Notes: a model not told the origin generated them from the letters alone. 64,000 nucleotides of DNA from Brachybacterium sacelli (GCF_017876545.1 NZ_JAGIOD010000001.1:1798001-1862000), one strand, 5' to 3'; shown: positions 35,875 to 43,959, counted from the first letter of the stretch. Numbers and translations: made by a program.

Positions 35875-36378
35875 ATGAGCACCGGGATGGGGACCTCGCA
35901 ACGACCCGCACGCCACTACGCCACCGGCCCGGTCACGAGGGTCCTGCGGCTGCTGTCCGTGCTGGCGACGCTCGTGATCACGGCATGGATCGTCCTGAGC
36001 TACGCGGAGCTGCCGGACACGATCGCGACGCACTTCGGCCTCGGCGGCGAGGCGGACGGCTGGGGCGGCAAGGCGTCCGTGCTGGTGCTGGCCGCGGTGA
36101 TGGTGGTGCTGTCGCTCGCGCTCGCGGCGCTGTCCACCAGGCCGCGGGCCTTGAACTACCCGACCGAGATCGCCGAGCGCGGCGCCCAGGCCATCTACCG
36201 CGAGGGGGAGCGGATGATGGTCTGGACGCTGCTGGGCCTGCAGGTGATCTACCTCGACATCGCCCGGTCGGTGCTGCGTGGAGACGGCGGCGCACTGATC
36301 ACTCTCGGCGTGGGGTTGCTGATCGGTGCGGTCGTCGTCGGGATCATCCGCCTGGTCCGCGCCGCGCGCACCGCCTGA
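35875..36378 (+). CDS. DUF1648-type membrane protein
   Basis: 167 aa with four hydrophobic segments. The motif LSYAELPDTIATHFGLGGEADGWGGK is the hallmark of DUF1648 (PxxIPxHFxxxGxxDxWG). Members include SdpI-like immunity/signal-transduction membrane proteins, but this short version lacks a recognised partner. Start at 35875; the extra 14 codons upstream overlap the promoter. It converges on the MerR-PP2C gene, with stops 1 nt apart. Confidence 0.78.
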   Translation: MSTGMGTSQRPARHYATGPVTRVLRLLSVLATLVITAWIVLSYAELPDTIATHFGLGGEADGWGGKASVLVLAAVMVVLSLALAALSTRPRALNYPTEIAERGAQAIYREGERMMVWTLLGLQVIYLDIARSVLRGDGGALITLGVGLLIGAVVVGIIRLVRAARTA

Positions 36379-36379
36379 C

Positions 36380-37459
36380 TCACACCCGTGCGAGCGCCAC
36401 GGCGACGTTGTCCGGTGCGCCCGCCGCGAGTGCCAGCTCCACCAGCTGCTCGGCCAGCGCCGCGACGCCCTCCTCCTTCGTGGTGAGCGCATCGGCGAGG
36501 ACCGACGGGTCGACCACGGCATGCAGCCCGTCGGAGGCGAGCAGCACCAGATCCCCCGGCTCGAGCCGGCGCACCAGCAGGTCCGGTGCCGTCGGGGAAA
36601 CGGCCGCCAGCGCCCGGTTCAGCACCGCCCGGTCCGGATGGGCGGCGACCTCCTCGGGGGAGAGCCGGCCGGCCGCGGCGAGCGAGCGCAGGCGGGTGTG
36701 ATCCTGCGTGACCAGGTCGATCCGGTCGCCGCGCACGAGCGCGACCCGGGTGTCCCCGATGTGCGCGATGTACAGCCGTCCCGCGTGGATCAGTGCCGCC
36801 GTGAGGGTGCTGCCGTCCGGGCCCGTCGCCGGGACCAGCGACTCTGCATCCGCCCACGCGGTCTCCAGGGCCGCCAGCGGATCGGACGACGGGTCCTCGC
36901 CGACGGCATCGGCGAAGGCCGAGAGGATCCGCGAGGACAGCGCGTCGTCGGCGCCGAACCCGTCGGCCATCGCGAGCAGGGCGGCGCCGCCGGACAGCTC
37001 GCGGGCGAGCACGGCGTCCTGCTGGGCGGCGCGGACGAGCCCGCGATGGGCGGTGGTGGCGACCTGCAGCGGGCCGCTGTCGTGGGACGTGGTGGATGTG
37101 GTCATGGTGGTTTCCTCCTGGAGGAGTCCCCCGAGGTCGCGGGCGAGGTACTGGACGGCGGCGCCGCGGGAGAAGACGTCGGCCTCCTCCTGGCGCCACC
37201 AGGACCGCAGCTCGGAGACGGCCGCTGCGGCGTCCAGGTCGCAGATCACCCGGATGCGGGCGAGCCCCATCCCGACGCCCCGGAGAGCGGCGATCAGCCG
37301 CGCCCGTTCGACCTGGTCGATCCCATAGGAGCGGTAGCCGGTGAACTCATCGACCTGCCGTGGCGGCAGCAGGCCCGACTCGGCGTACAGGCGCAGCGCC
37401 TTGGGGCTCAGCCCACTCGCGGCGGCCAGCTCGCCGATGCTCAGCAGCGTCTCGTCCAT
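36380..37459 (-). CDS. MerR-family regulator fused to a PP2C-type phosphatase
   Basis: 359 aa. Residues 1-~110 are a MerR DNA-binding domain (SIGELAAASGLSPKALRLY, winged helix, dimerisation helix). Residues ~130-359 are a PP2C serine/threonine phosphatase with recognisable motifs: AQQDAV, MADGFG (Asp-Gly metal site), AHIGDTRVAL, LLASDGLHAVV and GAPDNVAVAL. Metal-binding aspartates are present, so catalysis is likely. No sensory domain is visible; phosphatase substrate or metal could be the signal. RBS CGGAGGA before the ATG. No kinase gene is adjacent. Confidence 0.85.
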   Translation of the reverse strand: MDETLLSIGELAAASGLSPKALRLYAESGLLPPRQVDEFTGYRSYGIDQVERARLIAALRGVGMGLARIRVICDLDAAAAVSELRSWWRQEEADVFSRGAAVQYLARDLGGLLQEETTMTTSTTSHDSGPLQVATTAHRGLVRAAQQDAVLARELSGGAALLAMADGFGADDALSSRILSAFADAVGEDPSSDPLAALETAWADAESLVPATGPDGSTLTAALIHAGRLYIAHIGDTRVALVRGDRIDLVTQDHTRLRSLAAAGRLSPEEVAAHPDRAVLNRALAAVSPTAPDLLVRRLEPGDLVLLASDGLHAVVDPSVLADALTTKEEGVAALAEQLVELALAAGAPDNVAVALARV

Positions 37460-37605
37460 GCGGTCCTCCGTCGTGCCTCGCCCGGGTTCCCGGGCATCGG
37501 GTCCGTCCCGGCATCGCCCACGTTCCGGATTGTCCCTGGGGAAGGGTCAAGCGCGCCCCGGAAAATCTGTCGCCCGCGGCGATCCGCCTGTGGTCGACTT
37601 CCGGT

Positions 37606-38646
37606 ATGCACGTCACGATCCGACCGCTCGATGTCACCTCCGACCTCGACATCGCCCAGTACAGCGCCCTGGATGCGGCGTTGGACGAGGCCGCCTTCGG
37701 GGGCAGCGAGGTCCAGACTGCTGCGCAGTGCCGCGCCTCCCTCACCGACAGTCCGTACTGGCGCACCCAGCGCTGGGTGGCGGTCACCGAACCGATGGAG
37801 GGCGGCGAGATGATCGTCGGCCGGGCGGGTGTGTTCGTCCCGCTGCAGGAAAACCTCGAGACGATCGCCGTCGGCGCTTCCGTGCATCCTGCCCACCGCG
37901 GCCGGGGCATCGCCACGGCGCTGGTCGAGGAGGCGCTGATCCCCGCGATCCGGGAGTCAGGGCGCGGCCTCGTCGAGGCTATCGGCGAGATCTCGGCCGA
38001 CGGCGACCCCGACGACCCGGCGGAGCCCGTCAACCGCCTGGCCACACGCCTGGGCGTCACCCGGAAGAACGTCGCGGTGTGCCGCACCCTGGCGCTCCCG
38101 CTCGAGGAGGCGCTGCTGGATGACCTGCAGGCCGAGGCCGAGGAGAAGCTCGGGGAGTACGCCATCGAGCTGTGGGACGACGAGGTTCCCGAGGAGCATC
38201 TGGCGGCCTACGGGCTGCTGATGCGCCAGCTCGAGCTCGATGAGCCCGACGGGGACGTCGAGCACGAGGCCCCCGACTACACCCCCGAGCGGATACGGAC
38301 CTCCGAGCGGCGGCGTCGCGAGGCCGGCACGCGGGCCCTCATCGCGGTGGCGATCGCGCCCGACGGCAGCTTCGTCGGCAACACAGAGGTGCACGTCCGG
38401 CGCACGCCGGGGACGACCGTCGGCTGGCAGGAGAACACCCTGGTCATGCCCGAGCACCGCGGGCATCGTCTCGGCCTCGCGCTCAAGGTCGCCACCCATC
38501 GCCTGCTGCGCGAGCAGGCTCCCGGACTGCGGGCGCTGGTCACTTGGAACTCGCACGTGAACCCGTGGATGATCGCCATCAACGAGAAGCTCGGTTACGA
38601 GATCACCTACCGCGAGCTCGTGCTCCAGGGCCGTCCCCAGCTCTGA
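37606..38646 (+). CDS. Double GNAT-domain acetyltransferase
   Basis: 346 aa with two GNAT folds in tandem. Acetyl-CoA loops are HPAHRGRGIATAL in the first half and MPEHRGHRLGLALK in the second. The TWNSHVNPWMIAINEKLGY ending is typical of the family-wide motif B. Duplicated GNATs in actinobacteria include MshD-like mycothiol synthases and aminoglycoside acetyltransferase relatives, but no diagnostic residues allow a choice. Start at the ATG at 37606 (MHVTIRPL). Monocistronic. Confidence 0.85.
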   Translation: MHVTIRPLDVTSDLDIAQYSALDAALDEAAFGGSEVQTAAQCRASLTDSPYWRTQRWVAVTEPMEGGEMIVGRAGVFVPLQENLETIAVGASVHPAHRGRGIATALVEEALIPAIRESGRGLVEAIGEISADGDPDDPAEPVNRLATRLGVTRKNVAVCRTLALPLEEALLDDLQAEAEEKLGEYAIELWDDEVPEEHLAAYGLLMRQLELDEPDGDVEHEAPDYTPERIRTSERRRREAGTRALIAVAIAPDGSFVGNTEVHVRRTPGTTVGWQENTLVMPEHRGHRLGLALKVATHRLLREQAPGLRALVTWNSHVNPWMIAINEKLGYEITYRELVLQGRPQL

Positions 38647-38742
38647 CGCCCTCGCGCGCCCGACACGCCACGACGCCTCCCCTCCCGACCACCGGGGCCC
38701 GGTCGGCCTAGGTTCGTGCCCAGAGGCCGAGGGGGTGTGGGC

Positions 38743-39948
38743 GTGCAGGCAAGGCATCACAGGAAGCCTCTGCGGCCGTCGCGGCCGCACGAGCAGTTCA
38801 CGATCGCGATCGCGATCACGGCGGTCATCATGTCCGGCGGGATGCTGAGCGGACTGCTGACCAGCACCACCGCGCCCGAGTCCCGATCGGTCCAGGAGAG
38901 CAGGATCCCTCCGGGCGAGCCGTCGAACACCACCCGCCTGGACAACAGTCGGCGGATCACCGGTGACATCACCCCGAAATCCGTCGTGGCCGGCCCCGAC
39001 GGCACGGTGATCGCGAACAACATGATGTACAGCCATTCCTCGACGCTCTACGACGCCGAGTCCCTCGAGCTGACCGGCACCGTCTCCGACGCCGTGGACC
39101 TCTCGGAGTTCGGGTTCGCCGACCGCGCCGGGGAGACGAGGGGCGCCCCCGTCGAAGCGGTGTTCTCGCCCGACGGCGAGCACGCCTACGTCTCGCAGTA
39201 CTCCCTGAAAGGGCCCGGCGCCGGGGAGACGGCGACCGACGACTGCCGTCACGGCGACGGCATCGGCAACTCCGCCGTGTTCCGCCTCGACGTCGACAGC
39301 GGACAGTGGGACCAGGTCATCGAGGTGGGCAGGGTCCCGAAGTTCCTCTCGATCTCCCCCGACGGCAGCATCGCCCTGGTCTCCAACTGGTGCGATTCCA
39401 GCGTGTCGGTCCTCGACCTCGCCGAGGGCCGCGAGGTGCGGCAGATCGAGGTGGACTCCGCCCCGCGCGGCAGCGTGATCCTGCCGGACGACCGCACCGC
39501 CTACGTCGCCGCGATGTTCGCCGACGAGCTGTATCGCCTCGACCTGGTCACCGGAAAGAGCGAGAAGGTGCTGGAGACCGGCCGCAAACCGCGTCATCTG
39601 ATGCTCTCGCCCGACGCGAGCCGCATGTACCTCACCGAATCCGGCTCGGACCGGCTTCTCGAGCTCGACACCGCCACCGCCGAGGTGCTGCGAGTGGCCG
39701 AGACCGGTCGGGAACCGCGCTCGATCACGATCTCGCCCGACGGCCTCGCGCTGTACGTGGTGAACTACTACGGGAACACGGTCTCGAAGTTCGACACCGA
39801 GACCATGGAGGAGATCCAGGAGGTGGAGGTCGGGCAGAACCCGATCGGCATCACCTACGAGCCGACGCAGCGGCGCGTCTGGGTCGCCAACTATGCGGGG
39901 TCGATCGACGTCTTCGACGACACCACCCCCGCCGAGGAGATGATGTGA
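38743..39948 (+). CDS. YncE-like beta-propeller protein, membrane-anchored
   Basis: 401 aa. One N-terminal hydrophobic segment (FTIAIAITAVIMSGGMLSGLL) then a seven-bladed YVTN/YncE-type propeller with repeated ISPDG-x-ALYV units (LSISPDGSIALVSNW, ITISPDGLALYVVNYY). Predicted extracytoplasmic. Start taken as GTG at 38743 with GAGGGGG about 8 nt upstream; GTG 38737 and 38716 are alternatives, but 38716 lies before the likely transcription start set by TAGGTT (38709-38714). The SRPBCC gene follows 2 nt downstream. Function unknown; propellers of this type bind ligands or partner proteins. Confidence 0.78.
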   Translation: MQARHHRKPLRPSRPHEQFTIAIAITAVIMSGGMLSGLLTSTTAPESRSVQESRIPPGEPSNTTRLDNSRRITGDITPKSVVAGPDGTVIANNMMYSHSSTLYDAESLELTGTVSDAVDLSEFGFADRAGETRGAPVEAVFSPDGEHAYVSQYSLKGPGAGETATDDCRHGDGIGNSAVFRLDVDSGQWDQVIEVGRVPKFLSISPDGSIALVSNWCDSSVSVLDLAEGREVRQIEVDSAPRGSVILPDDRTAYVAAMFADELYRLDLVTGKSEKVLETGRKPRHLMLSPDASRMYLTESGSDRLLELDTATAEVLRVAETGREPRSITISPDGLALYVVNYYGNTVSKFDTETMEEIQEVEVGQNPIGITYEPTQRRVWVANYAGSIDVFDDTTPAEEMM

Positions 39949-39950
39949 AC

Positions 39951-40427
39951 ATGGCTCCCGCCCAACCCGTCCCGCGCGAGGAGCGCGTCCTCCGCGCCTC
40001 CCGCGAGGTCGCCGCACCCGCCGCGAGGATCTTCGCGCTCATCGCCGACCCGGCCGAGCAGCCTCGCTGGGACGGCAACGACAATCTCGCCGAGGCGGCG
40101 CCCGGCCAGCGGATCCGTGCCGTCGGCGACGTGTTCGTGATGACCAACCTGGGTGGTGGGGTGCGTGAGAACCACGTGGTCGCCTTCGCCGAGGGGCGGG
40201 AGATCGCCTGGATGCCGGCGCCGCAGGGAGAGGTCGTGCCCGGGCACCGGTGGGGCTGGGAGCTCGAGGCGCTCGACGGCGACCGCACCCTCGTCACCCA
40301 CACCTACGACTTCTCGCAGCTGAACGAGGAGAAGCGCCTGGCCAAGGCGCGCTCCTTCACCGCAGGCACTCTGCGGGCCTCGATCGATCGGCTGGCTCTG
40401 CTCGCGGAGAGGAACGGCGGCTCATGA
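39951..40427 (+). CDS. SRPBCC-family (START-like) protein
   Basis: 158 aa helix-grip protein: SREVAAPAARIFALIADPAEQPRWDG at the N-terminus is the polyketide-cyclase/dehydrase-like family start, and DFSQLNEEKRLAKA lies in the C-terminal helix region. It probably binds a hydrophobic ligand. The ATG is 2 nt after the propeller gene; an in-frame GTG at 39945 overlaps that gene's stop and is an alternative. Next gene begins with ATGA overlap. Confidence 0.82.
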   Translation: MAPAQPVPREERVLRASREVAAPAARIFALIADPAEQPRWDGNDNLAEAAPGQRIRAVGDVFVMTNLGGGVRENHVVAFAEGREIAWMPAPQGEVVPGHRWGWELEALDGDRTLVTHTYDFSQLNEEKRLAKARSFTAGTLRASIDRLALLAERNGGS

Positions 40428-40939
40428 CCTCCGGGTCCGCGGGTTCCGGGGGCGAGAAGTTCGGGCCCCCTATGGAGCCGGAGCAGGCGCGGGTGGAGTC
40501 CGCCATCGAGCAGGCCATCGCCCGCGGTGACTTCGACGACCTGCCCGGGGCCGGCAAGCCGCTGGACCTGCCGCCCACGCACGACCCGGACTGGTGGATC
40601 AAGCAGCGCCTCGCCGAGGGCGATGTGGATCGTGACGCCCTCCTGCCGGTCGTGGTGCTGCTGCGCCGCGAGTACGACCAGCGCGAGGAGACCCTCGCCG
40701 CGCTGCCGGAGGAGCATCTGGTGCGCGAGTACGCCGCCGACTTCACCCGGCGCGTCCATGACGACCGCCGCGCGAACCCGCTCGCGCGGATGATGGCTCC
40801 CGAAATCGACGCCGACGACGCGGTGGCGCGCTGGCGGGAGCTGCGGGCCGCGACGGCCGACGCCGAGCCGGTGCGCGCCGAACCTGCCGAGGAGCGCCGG
40901 CGCTGGCCCCGATGGTGGCCGTTTGGGCGCCGGGGCTGA
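40424..40939 (+). CDS. DUF1992 (DnaJ-C28-like) protein
   Basis: 171 aa. The domain is recognised by VESAIEQAIARGDFDDLPGAGKPL and PDWWIKQRLAEGD, conserved from bacteria (YhdN) to eukaryotic DNAJC28. Arg/Trp-rich C-terminus (RRRWPRWWPFGRRG) may contact membrane or nucleic acid. Third gene of the propeller-SRPBCC operon, ATGA-coupled. Function unknown. Confidence 0.82.
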   Translation: MTSGSAGSGGEKFGPPMEPEQARVESAIEQAIARGDFDDLPGAGKPLDLPPTHDPDWWIKQRLAEGDVDRDALLPVVVLLRREYDQREETLAALPEEHLVREYAADFTRRVHDDRRANPLARMMAPEIDADDAVARWRELRAATADAEPVRAEPAEERRRWPRWWPFGRRG

Positions 40940-40957
40940 CGAGGGCCGGCAGGCCAC

Positions 40958-41785
40958 TCAGGCGAGGGATGCCCGGGTAGCGGTGACCAGGTCGTGCACG
41001 GCGCTCACCGCCGCGGTGAGGGCGGCGGAAGACAGGTCGGGGCCGAGACGCGCGAGCGCGTCCGCGGCGCGCGCGGCGAAATCCTGGGTGTCGAGGGGGA
41101 GGCGGGCGACCCCGGTGACGACGCCCTTCTCGTTCGTCACCCACGTCCCGGCCTCGGCATGCCAGGCATGGGCGCACCACATGAGGGCCGTCGTGCAGCA
41201 CAGCTGCAGGTAGGCGAGGTCGCCGCGCCCGGTCGCCTTCGCCGCGCCGCCGAGAATGAATTCCGCGTTCACCAGGTGCGCCACCAGAGCATCGCGCAGC
41301 GCACGGGGATACGGGGACAGACCCGCACGCAGCTCCTCGACCACGCCGTTTGCGTCGACCAGCGGGCGACAGGTGGCGACCTCGCCGGCGTAGGCCACGT
41401 CGAGGAATCCGAGCGGATGCCCGGTCTGCTGGTGCACCGCGAACTCGCCGCGGATCGCGCGATCCCGCTGCTCGCGCACTCGAGCGCACTCGCGCAGGAT
41501 CAGATCCACCGCCGTGGCGTCGACGGTGAGCCAGGCCCCGCCGTCGACCCAGGGGCCCCAGCCACCGGGGCCGGCGACGTCGACCGGAGCGCCGAGGATC
41601 CCGCTCGCCGCCTGGCGCAGGGCGGGCAGGTCGAGCGTGTCGGCGTCGTAGTAGAGACCGAGGTCCACGTCGGAGTCCGGATGATGCGTGCCGCGGGCGC
41701 GGCTGCCGCCGAGGGTGACGGCCCGGATGCCGGGCACCGAGCCCACCCGTTCGGCGATCTCCAGGAGCTGCTCGTCGCTGATCAC
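40958..41785 (-). CDS. Nucleotidyltransferase (aminoglycoside-adenylyltransferase-like fold)
   Basis: 275 aa. N-terminal polymerase-beta-type NTase domain: G27-S28 and D39-x-D41 in LGGSRARG and DSDVDLGLYYD, with a third acidic residue likely in TVDATAVDLIL. The C-terminal helical half (ALRDALVAHLVNAEFILGGAAKATG) resembles the substrate-binding domain of kanamycin/lincosamide nucleotidyltransferase relatives. GTG start inside the stop of the RIO-type kinase (GTGA), so it is translated with that kinase. Substrate unknown: antibiotic, tRNA, protein or small molecule. Confidence 0.8.
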   Translation of the reverse strand: MISDEQLLEIAERVGSVPGIRAVTLGGSRARGTHHPDSDVDLGLYYDADTLDLPALRQAASGILGAPVDVAGPGGWGPWVDGGAWLTVDATAVDLILRECARVREQRDRAIRGEFAVHQQTGHPLGFLDVAYAGEVATCRPLVDANGVVEELRAGLSPYPRALRDALVAHLVNAEFILGGAAKATGRGDLAYLQLCCTTALMWCAHAWHAEAGTWVTNEKGVVTGVARLPLDTQDFAARAADALARLGPDLSSAALTAAVSAVHDLVTATRASLA

Positions 41786-42681
41786 GGGGCCTCGCACGTG
41801 CGCAGGGAAGCGTCGAACCACTCCCCGGGGTCCGCGGCCGACTCCGAGGCTCCGCGCGCCTGCAGCCAGGTGCACACGTTCGTGCAGTCCCGTCGCAGGA
41901 ACTCCGGGCCGTTCGGGTTCCCGATCAGGTCGATGACCTGCGGGACGTCGATGATCACCGGGTCCGGCTCCTCCTGGCGCGTGTCGATCAGGATGTTGTA
42001 GGCAGAGAGGTCACCGTGGACCAGTCCCAGCTCGGCGAAGCCGAGCACCACCTCGCGCAGCACGCGGGCCCAGCGCTCGGCCTGCTCGGGATCCGGGCTG
42101 GTCTCCTGGAGCCGGGGCGCGGCGACGGCCCCGTCCTCGTCGTCGGTGCCGACGAACTCCATGCACACCTCGGTGCCGGCGATCTGCACCGGATAGGGCA
42201 CGGGCAGCCCGGCCGACCACAGCTGACCCAGCACGTCGAACTCGGCGCGGGCCCATTGCGCGGCGGCGACCTGGCGGCCGAAAGCGGTGCCCTTGGCCAT
42301 GGCGCGGGCCTCGCGGGAATCCTTGGTGCGCCGACCCTCGGTGTACTGGTGGGAGCGATGGAAGCTGGAGTGCTCGGGAGAGCGGTAGCGCTTGGCGACC
42401 ATCAGGGTCGCCTCGCCGGGGGCACCGGTGAGGTGCTCCTCGGGCAGGGCGCGCTCGAGCAGGAAGGCGTCGGCCTCCTTACCCGTCTTGAGCACGCCGA
42501 GCTCGGTGTCGATCGCTCCGTCGTGCTGGACGACCCAGTCGGGGAAGGGCTGGGGGCCGCGATCGAGGGTATGGGCCGTCTCCGGCCAGGTGGACCAGCG
42601 CTGGTCGGGATCGAGCTCGGCGACGGTCGCGGTGAACATGGCGCGGGCGAAGAAGGCGTCCCGGTCGAAGGACGATGTCAT
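41782..42681 (-). CDS. RIO1-type serine/protein kinase
   Basis: 299 aa atypical kinase of the RIO1/ZK632.3/MJ0444 family. ATP-loop LKTGKEADAF (residues ~64-73), lysine K97 (MVAKRY), catalytic loop VHGDLSAYNIL (H222, D224, N229) and metal Asp D245 in IIDVPQ. The start is ATG 42681 with AGGAG 5-6 nt upstream, but that site is in the 3' arm of a hairpin (42685-42703). Archaeal and eukaryotic RIO proteins mature the small ribosomal subunit; bacterial members are uncharacterised. It heads a two-gene unit with the nucleotidyltransferase. Confidence 0.88.
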   Translation of the reverse strand: MTSSFDRDAFFARAMFTATVAELDPDQRWSTWPETAHTLDRGPQPFPDWVVQHDGAIDTELGVLKTGKEADAFLLERALPEEHLTGAPGEATLMVAKRYRSPEHSSFHRSHQYTEGRRTKDSREARAMAKGTAFGRQVAAAQWARAEFDVLGQLWSAGLPVPYPVQIAGTEVCMEFVGTDDEDGAVAAPRLQETSPDPEQAERWARVLREVVLGFAELGLVHGDLSAYNILIDTRQEEPDPVIIDVPQVIDLIGNPNGPEFLRRDCTNVCTWLQARGASESAADPGEWFDASLRTCEAP

Positions 42682-42684
42682 GGG

Positions 42685-42703
42685 GGTCTCCTGAGGGAGG
42701 ACC
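42685..42703 (-). promoter_or_regulatory. Hairpin sequestering the kinase ribosome-binding site
   Basis: On the minus strand GGTCCTCC (42703-42696), loop CTCA, GGAGACC (42691-42685): seven pairs with one bulged C. The 3' arm contains the AGGAG of the RIO-kinase gene. The 5' arm starts 11 nt after the stop of the leader ORF, within reach of a ribosome paused near its end. Confidence 0.5.
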
Positions 42704-42713
42704 TGCGAGCGGC

Positions 42714-42767
42714 TCAGCAGGTCGAGATGGAAGGGAGGACGACAGGGGTCAGCGCGGCGACAACCAT
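42714..42767 (-). CDS. Short leader ORF (17 codons) before the RIO-kinase gene
   Basis: ATG at 42767 with a very strong ribosome-binding site (AAGGAGGAG) opens MVVAALTPVVLPSISTC, then TGA. It lies 32 nt before the kinase start. Its SD is stronger than that of the kinase. A Pro/Val/Ser-rich peptide of this length with a hairpin just downstream is the layout of antibiotic-inducible leader peptides (erm, cat). No homolog recognised; function as leader is inferred. Confidence 0.5.
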   Translation of the reverse strand: MVVAALTPVVLPSISTC

Positions 42768-42786
42768 CAGCTCCTCCTTCCCTCAG

Positions 42787-42823
42787 GGCTCCGTGGGCGG
42801 AGCCGGTGACTGCGACCACGCTA
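42787..42823 (-). promoter_or_regulatory. -10 element and 5' hairpin of the kinase leader
   Basis: TAGCGT (42823-42818, minus strand) fits a -10. Just downstream GGCTCCG-CCCA-CGGAGCC (42804-42787) is a perfect 7-bp stem, ending 20 nt before the leader-ORF start. The stem may protect the 5' end or belong to a larger switch. Confidence 0.4.
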
Positions 42824-42896
42824 GGGCGGCCGCCGTCGGTCCGTCCAGCGATTTATCGGCTCGGGGCCCAGGGTTCCCGCGGTGCACCGGCGTCGA

Positions 42897-42902
42897 TACC
42901 CT
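42897..42902 (+). promoter_or_regulatory. -10 element before the 15-codon ORF and GNAT gene
   Basis: TACCCT; transcription would start near 42909, upstream of a CAGGAG site (42922-42927) for the ATG at 42931. Confidence 0.4.
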
Positions 42903-42930
42903 GCTGACACCCACCTCGCCCCAGGAGCCG

Positions 42931-42978
42931 ATGATGACGACCGACGAGTACTTCGATCTGCTCGGGCGTACCGCGTGA
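42931..42978 (+). CDS. 15-codon ORF coupled to the GNAT gene
   Basis: MMTTDEYFDLLGRTA with CAGGAG before its ATG; its TGA overlaps the GTG start of the GNAT gene (GTGA). It may be a short coupled leader that delivers ribosomes to the GNAT start, or the original N-terminus of a longer protein shifted by an indel. No homolog recognised. Confidence 0.4.
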   Translation: MMTTDEYFDLLGRTA

Positions 42979-43787
42979 CGGAGGCGCCGGGACCGGCCGG
43001 ACTGCTCGCGGCCTACGACGGGCAGCTGCGCGAGCGCTCGGAGGTCGCCGACGCCCTCGCGGTGAGGCGATGCGGACCGCTGTGGCTCGCGACCTTCGAG
43101 GGCGGGCGCGGTCTGGTCACCTACCGCGATCTCGACGGGTCCGACGCCGCGGCGATCCGGAGACTTGTCGACGAGGCCGTGGCGCATTTCGCGGCTGATC
43201 CGGCCGTGGCCGAGATCGAATGGAAGACCCGCGGGCACGACCGGGCCCCCGGTCTCGAGGAGGCCCTCGCCGCGCACGGGTTCATGGCCGAGGATCCGGA
43301 GTCGATCATGATCGGACCGCTCACCGCGCTCGTCGGCGGTGCCCGGGTGCCCGACGGGGTGCGTCTCCGCCGCGTGCTCGAGGAGGAGGACGTGCGTGCG
43401 GTGAGCGCGATGACCGACCGCGCCACGGGTCGGGAAGCCGCTGAGGAGCGGGCCGATGCCCTCGTCGCGACCCTCGGCCGCGCCGAGGGTGCTCAGCTGT
43501 GGGTCGCCGAGGTCGAGAAAGAGATGGTCTCCGCCGGCCGTCTCGTGCCCGTCCCGGGCACCGTGTTCGTCGGGGTCTGGGGTGGGGCGACGTTGCCGGA
43601 GCACCGGCATCGCGGGATCTATCGGGCGCTGACCGCGGCACGTGCCCGCGCCGCGCTCGAGGCCGGCTTCACGCTCGTCCACAGCGACTCGACGGAGTTC
43701 TCGCGTCCCGTCCTCGAGCGCTCGGGGCTCGTGAAGGTCTCGACGACGACCCCGTGGATCCGGCAGGCCGCACGCGGCGCGGCGTGA
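42975..43787 (+). CDS. GNAT-family N-acetyltransferase
   Basis: 270 aa. A C-terminal GNAT domain with the acetyl-CoA loop LPEHRHRGIYRALTAAR and motif B-like VHSDSTEFSRPVLERSGLVK. The N-terminal ~130 residues form a second, degenerate GNAT-like half. Start at GTG 42975, coupled to the 15-codon ORF; the longer open frame to 42882 would begin before the likely transcription start. Monocistronic; substrate unknown. Confidence 0.82.
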   Translation: MTEAPGPAGLLAAYDGQLRERSEVADALAVRRCGPLWLATFEGGRGLVTYRDLDGSDAAAIRRLVDEAVAHFAADPAVAEIEWKTRGHDRAPGLEEALAAHGFMAEDPESIMIGPLTALVGGARVPDGVRLRRVLEEEDVRAVSAMTDRATGREAAEERADALVATLGRAEGAQLWVAEVEKEMVSAGRLVPVPGTVFVGVWGGATLPEHRHRGIYRALTAARARAALEAGFTLVHSDSTEFSRPVLERSGLVKVSTTTPWIRQAARGAA

Positions 43788-43953
43788 AAGCCTCCTGATC
43801 AGAGGATTGTGGATGGTCACGGAGCTGTCGTCGGTTCCTGTGCTCAGATGCCGAGCATGCCCATCCCGAGGCACCACTGGCCTTCCGGACCGTCGGCGCT
43901 GCGCAGGAGATCCTCGGGCACACGAAACAGCCGCTGTCCCCGCGGCCCTTCCG

Positions 43954-43959
43954 TAGACT
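43954..43959 (+). promoter_or_regulatory. -10 element, leaderless VOC gene promoter
   Basis: TAGACT, 6 nt before the ATG at 43966; no Shine-Dalgarno. Confidence 0.5.
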
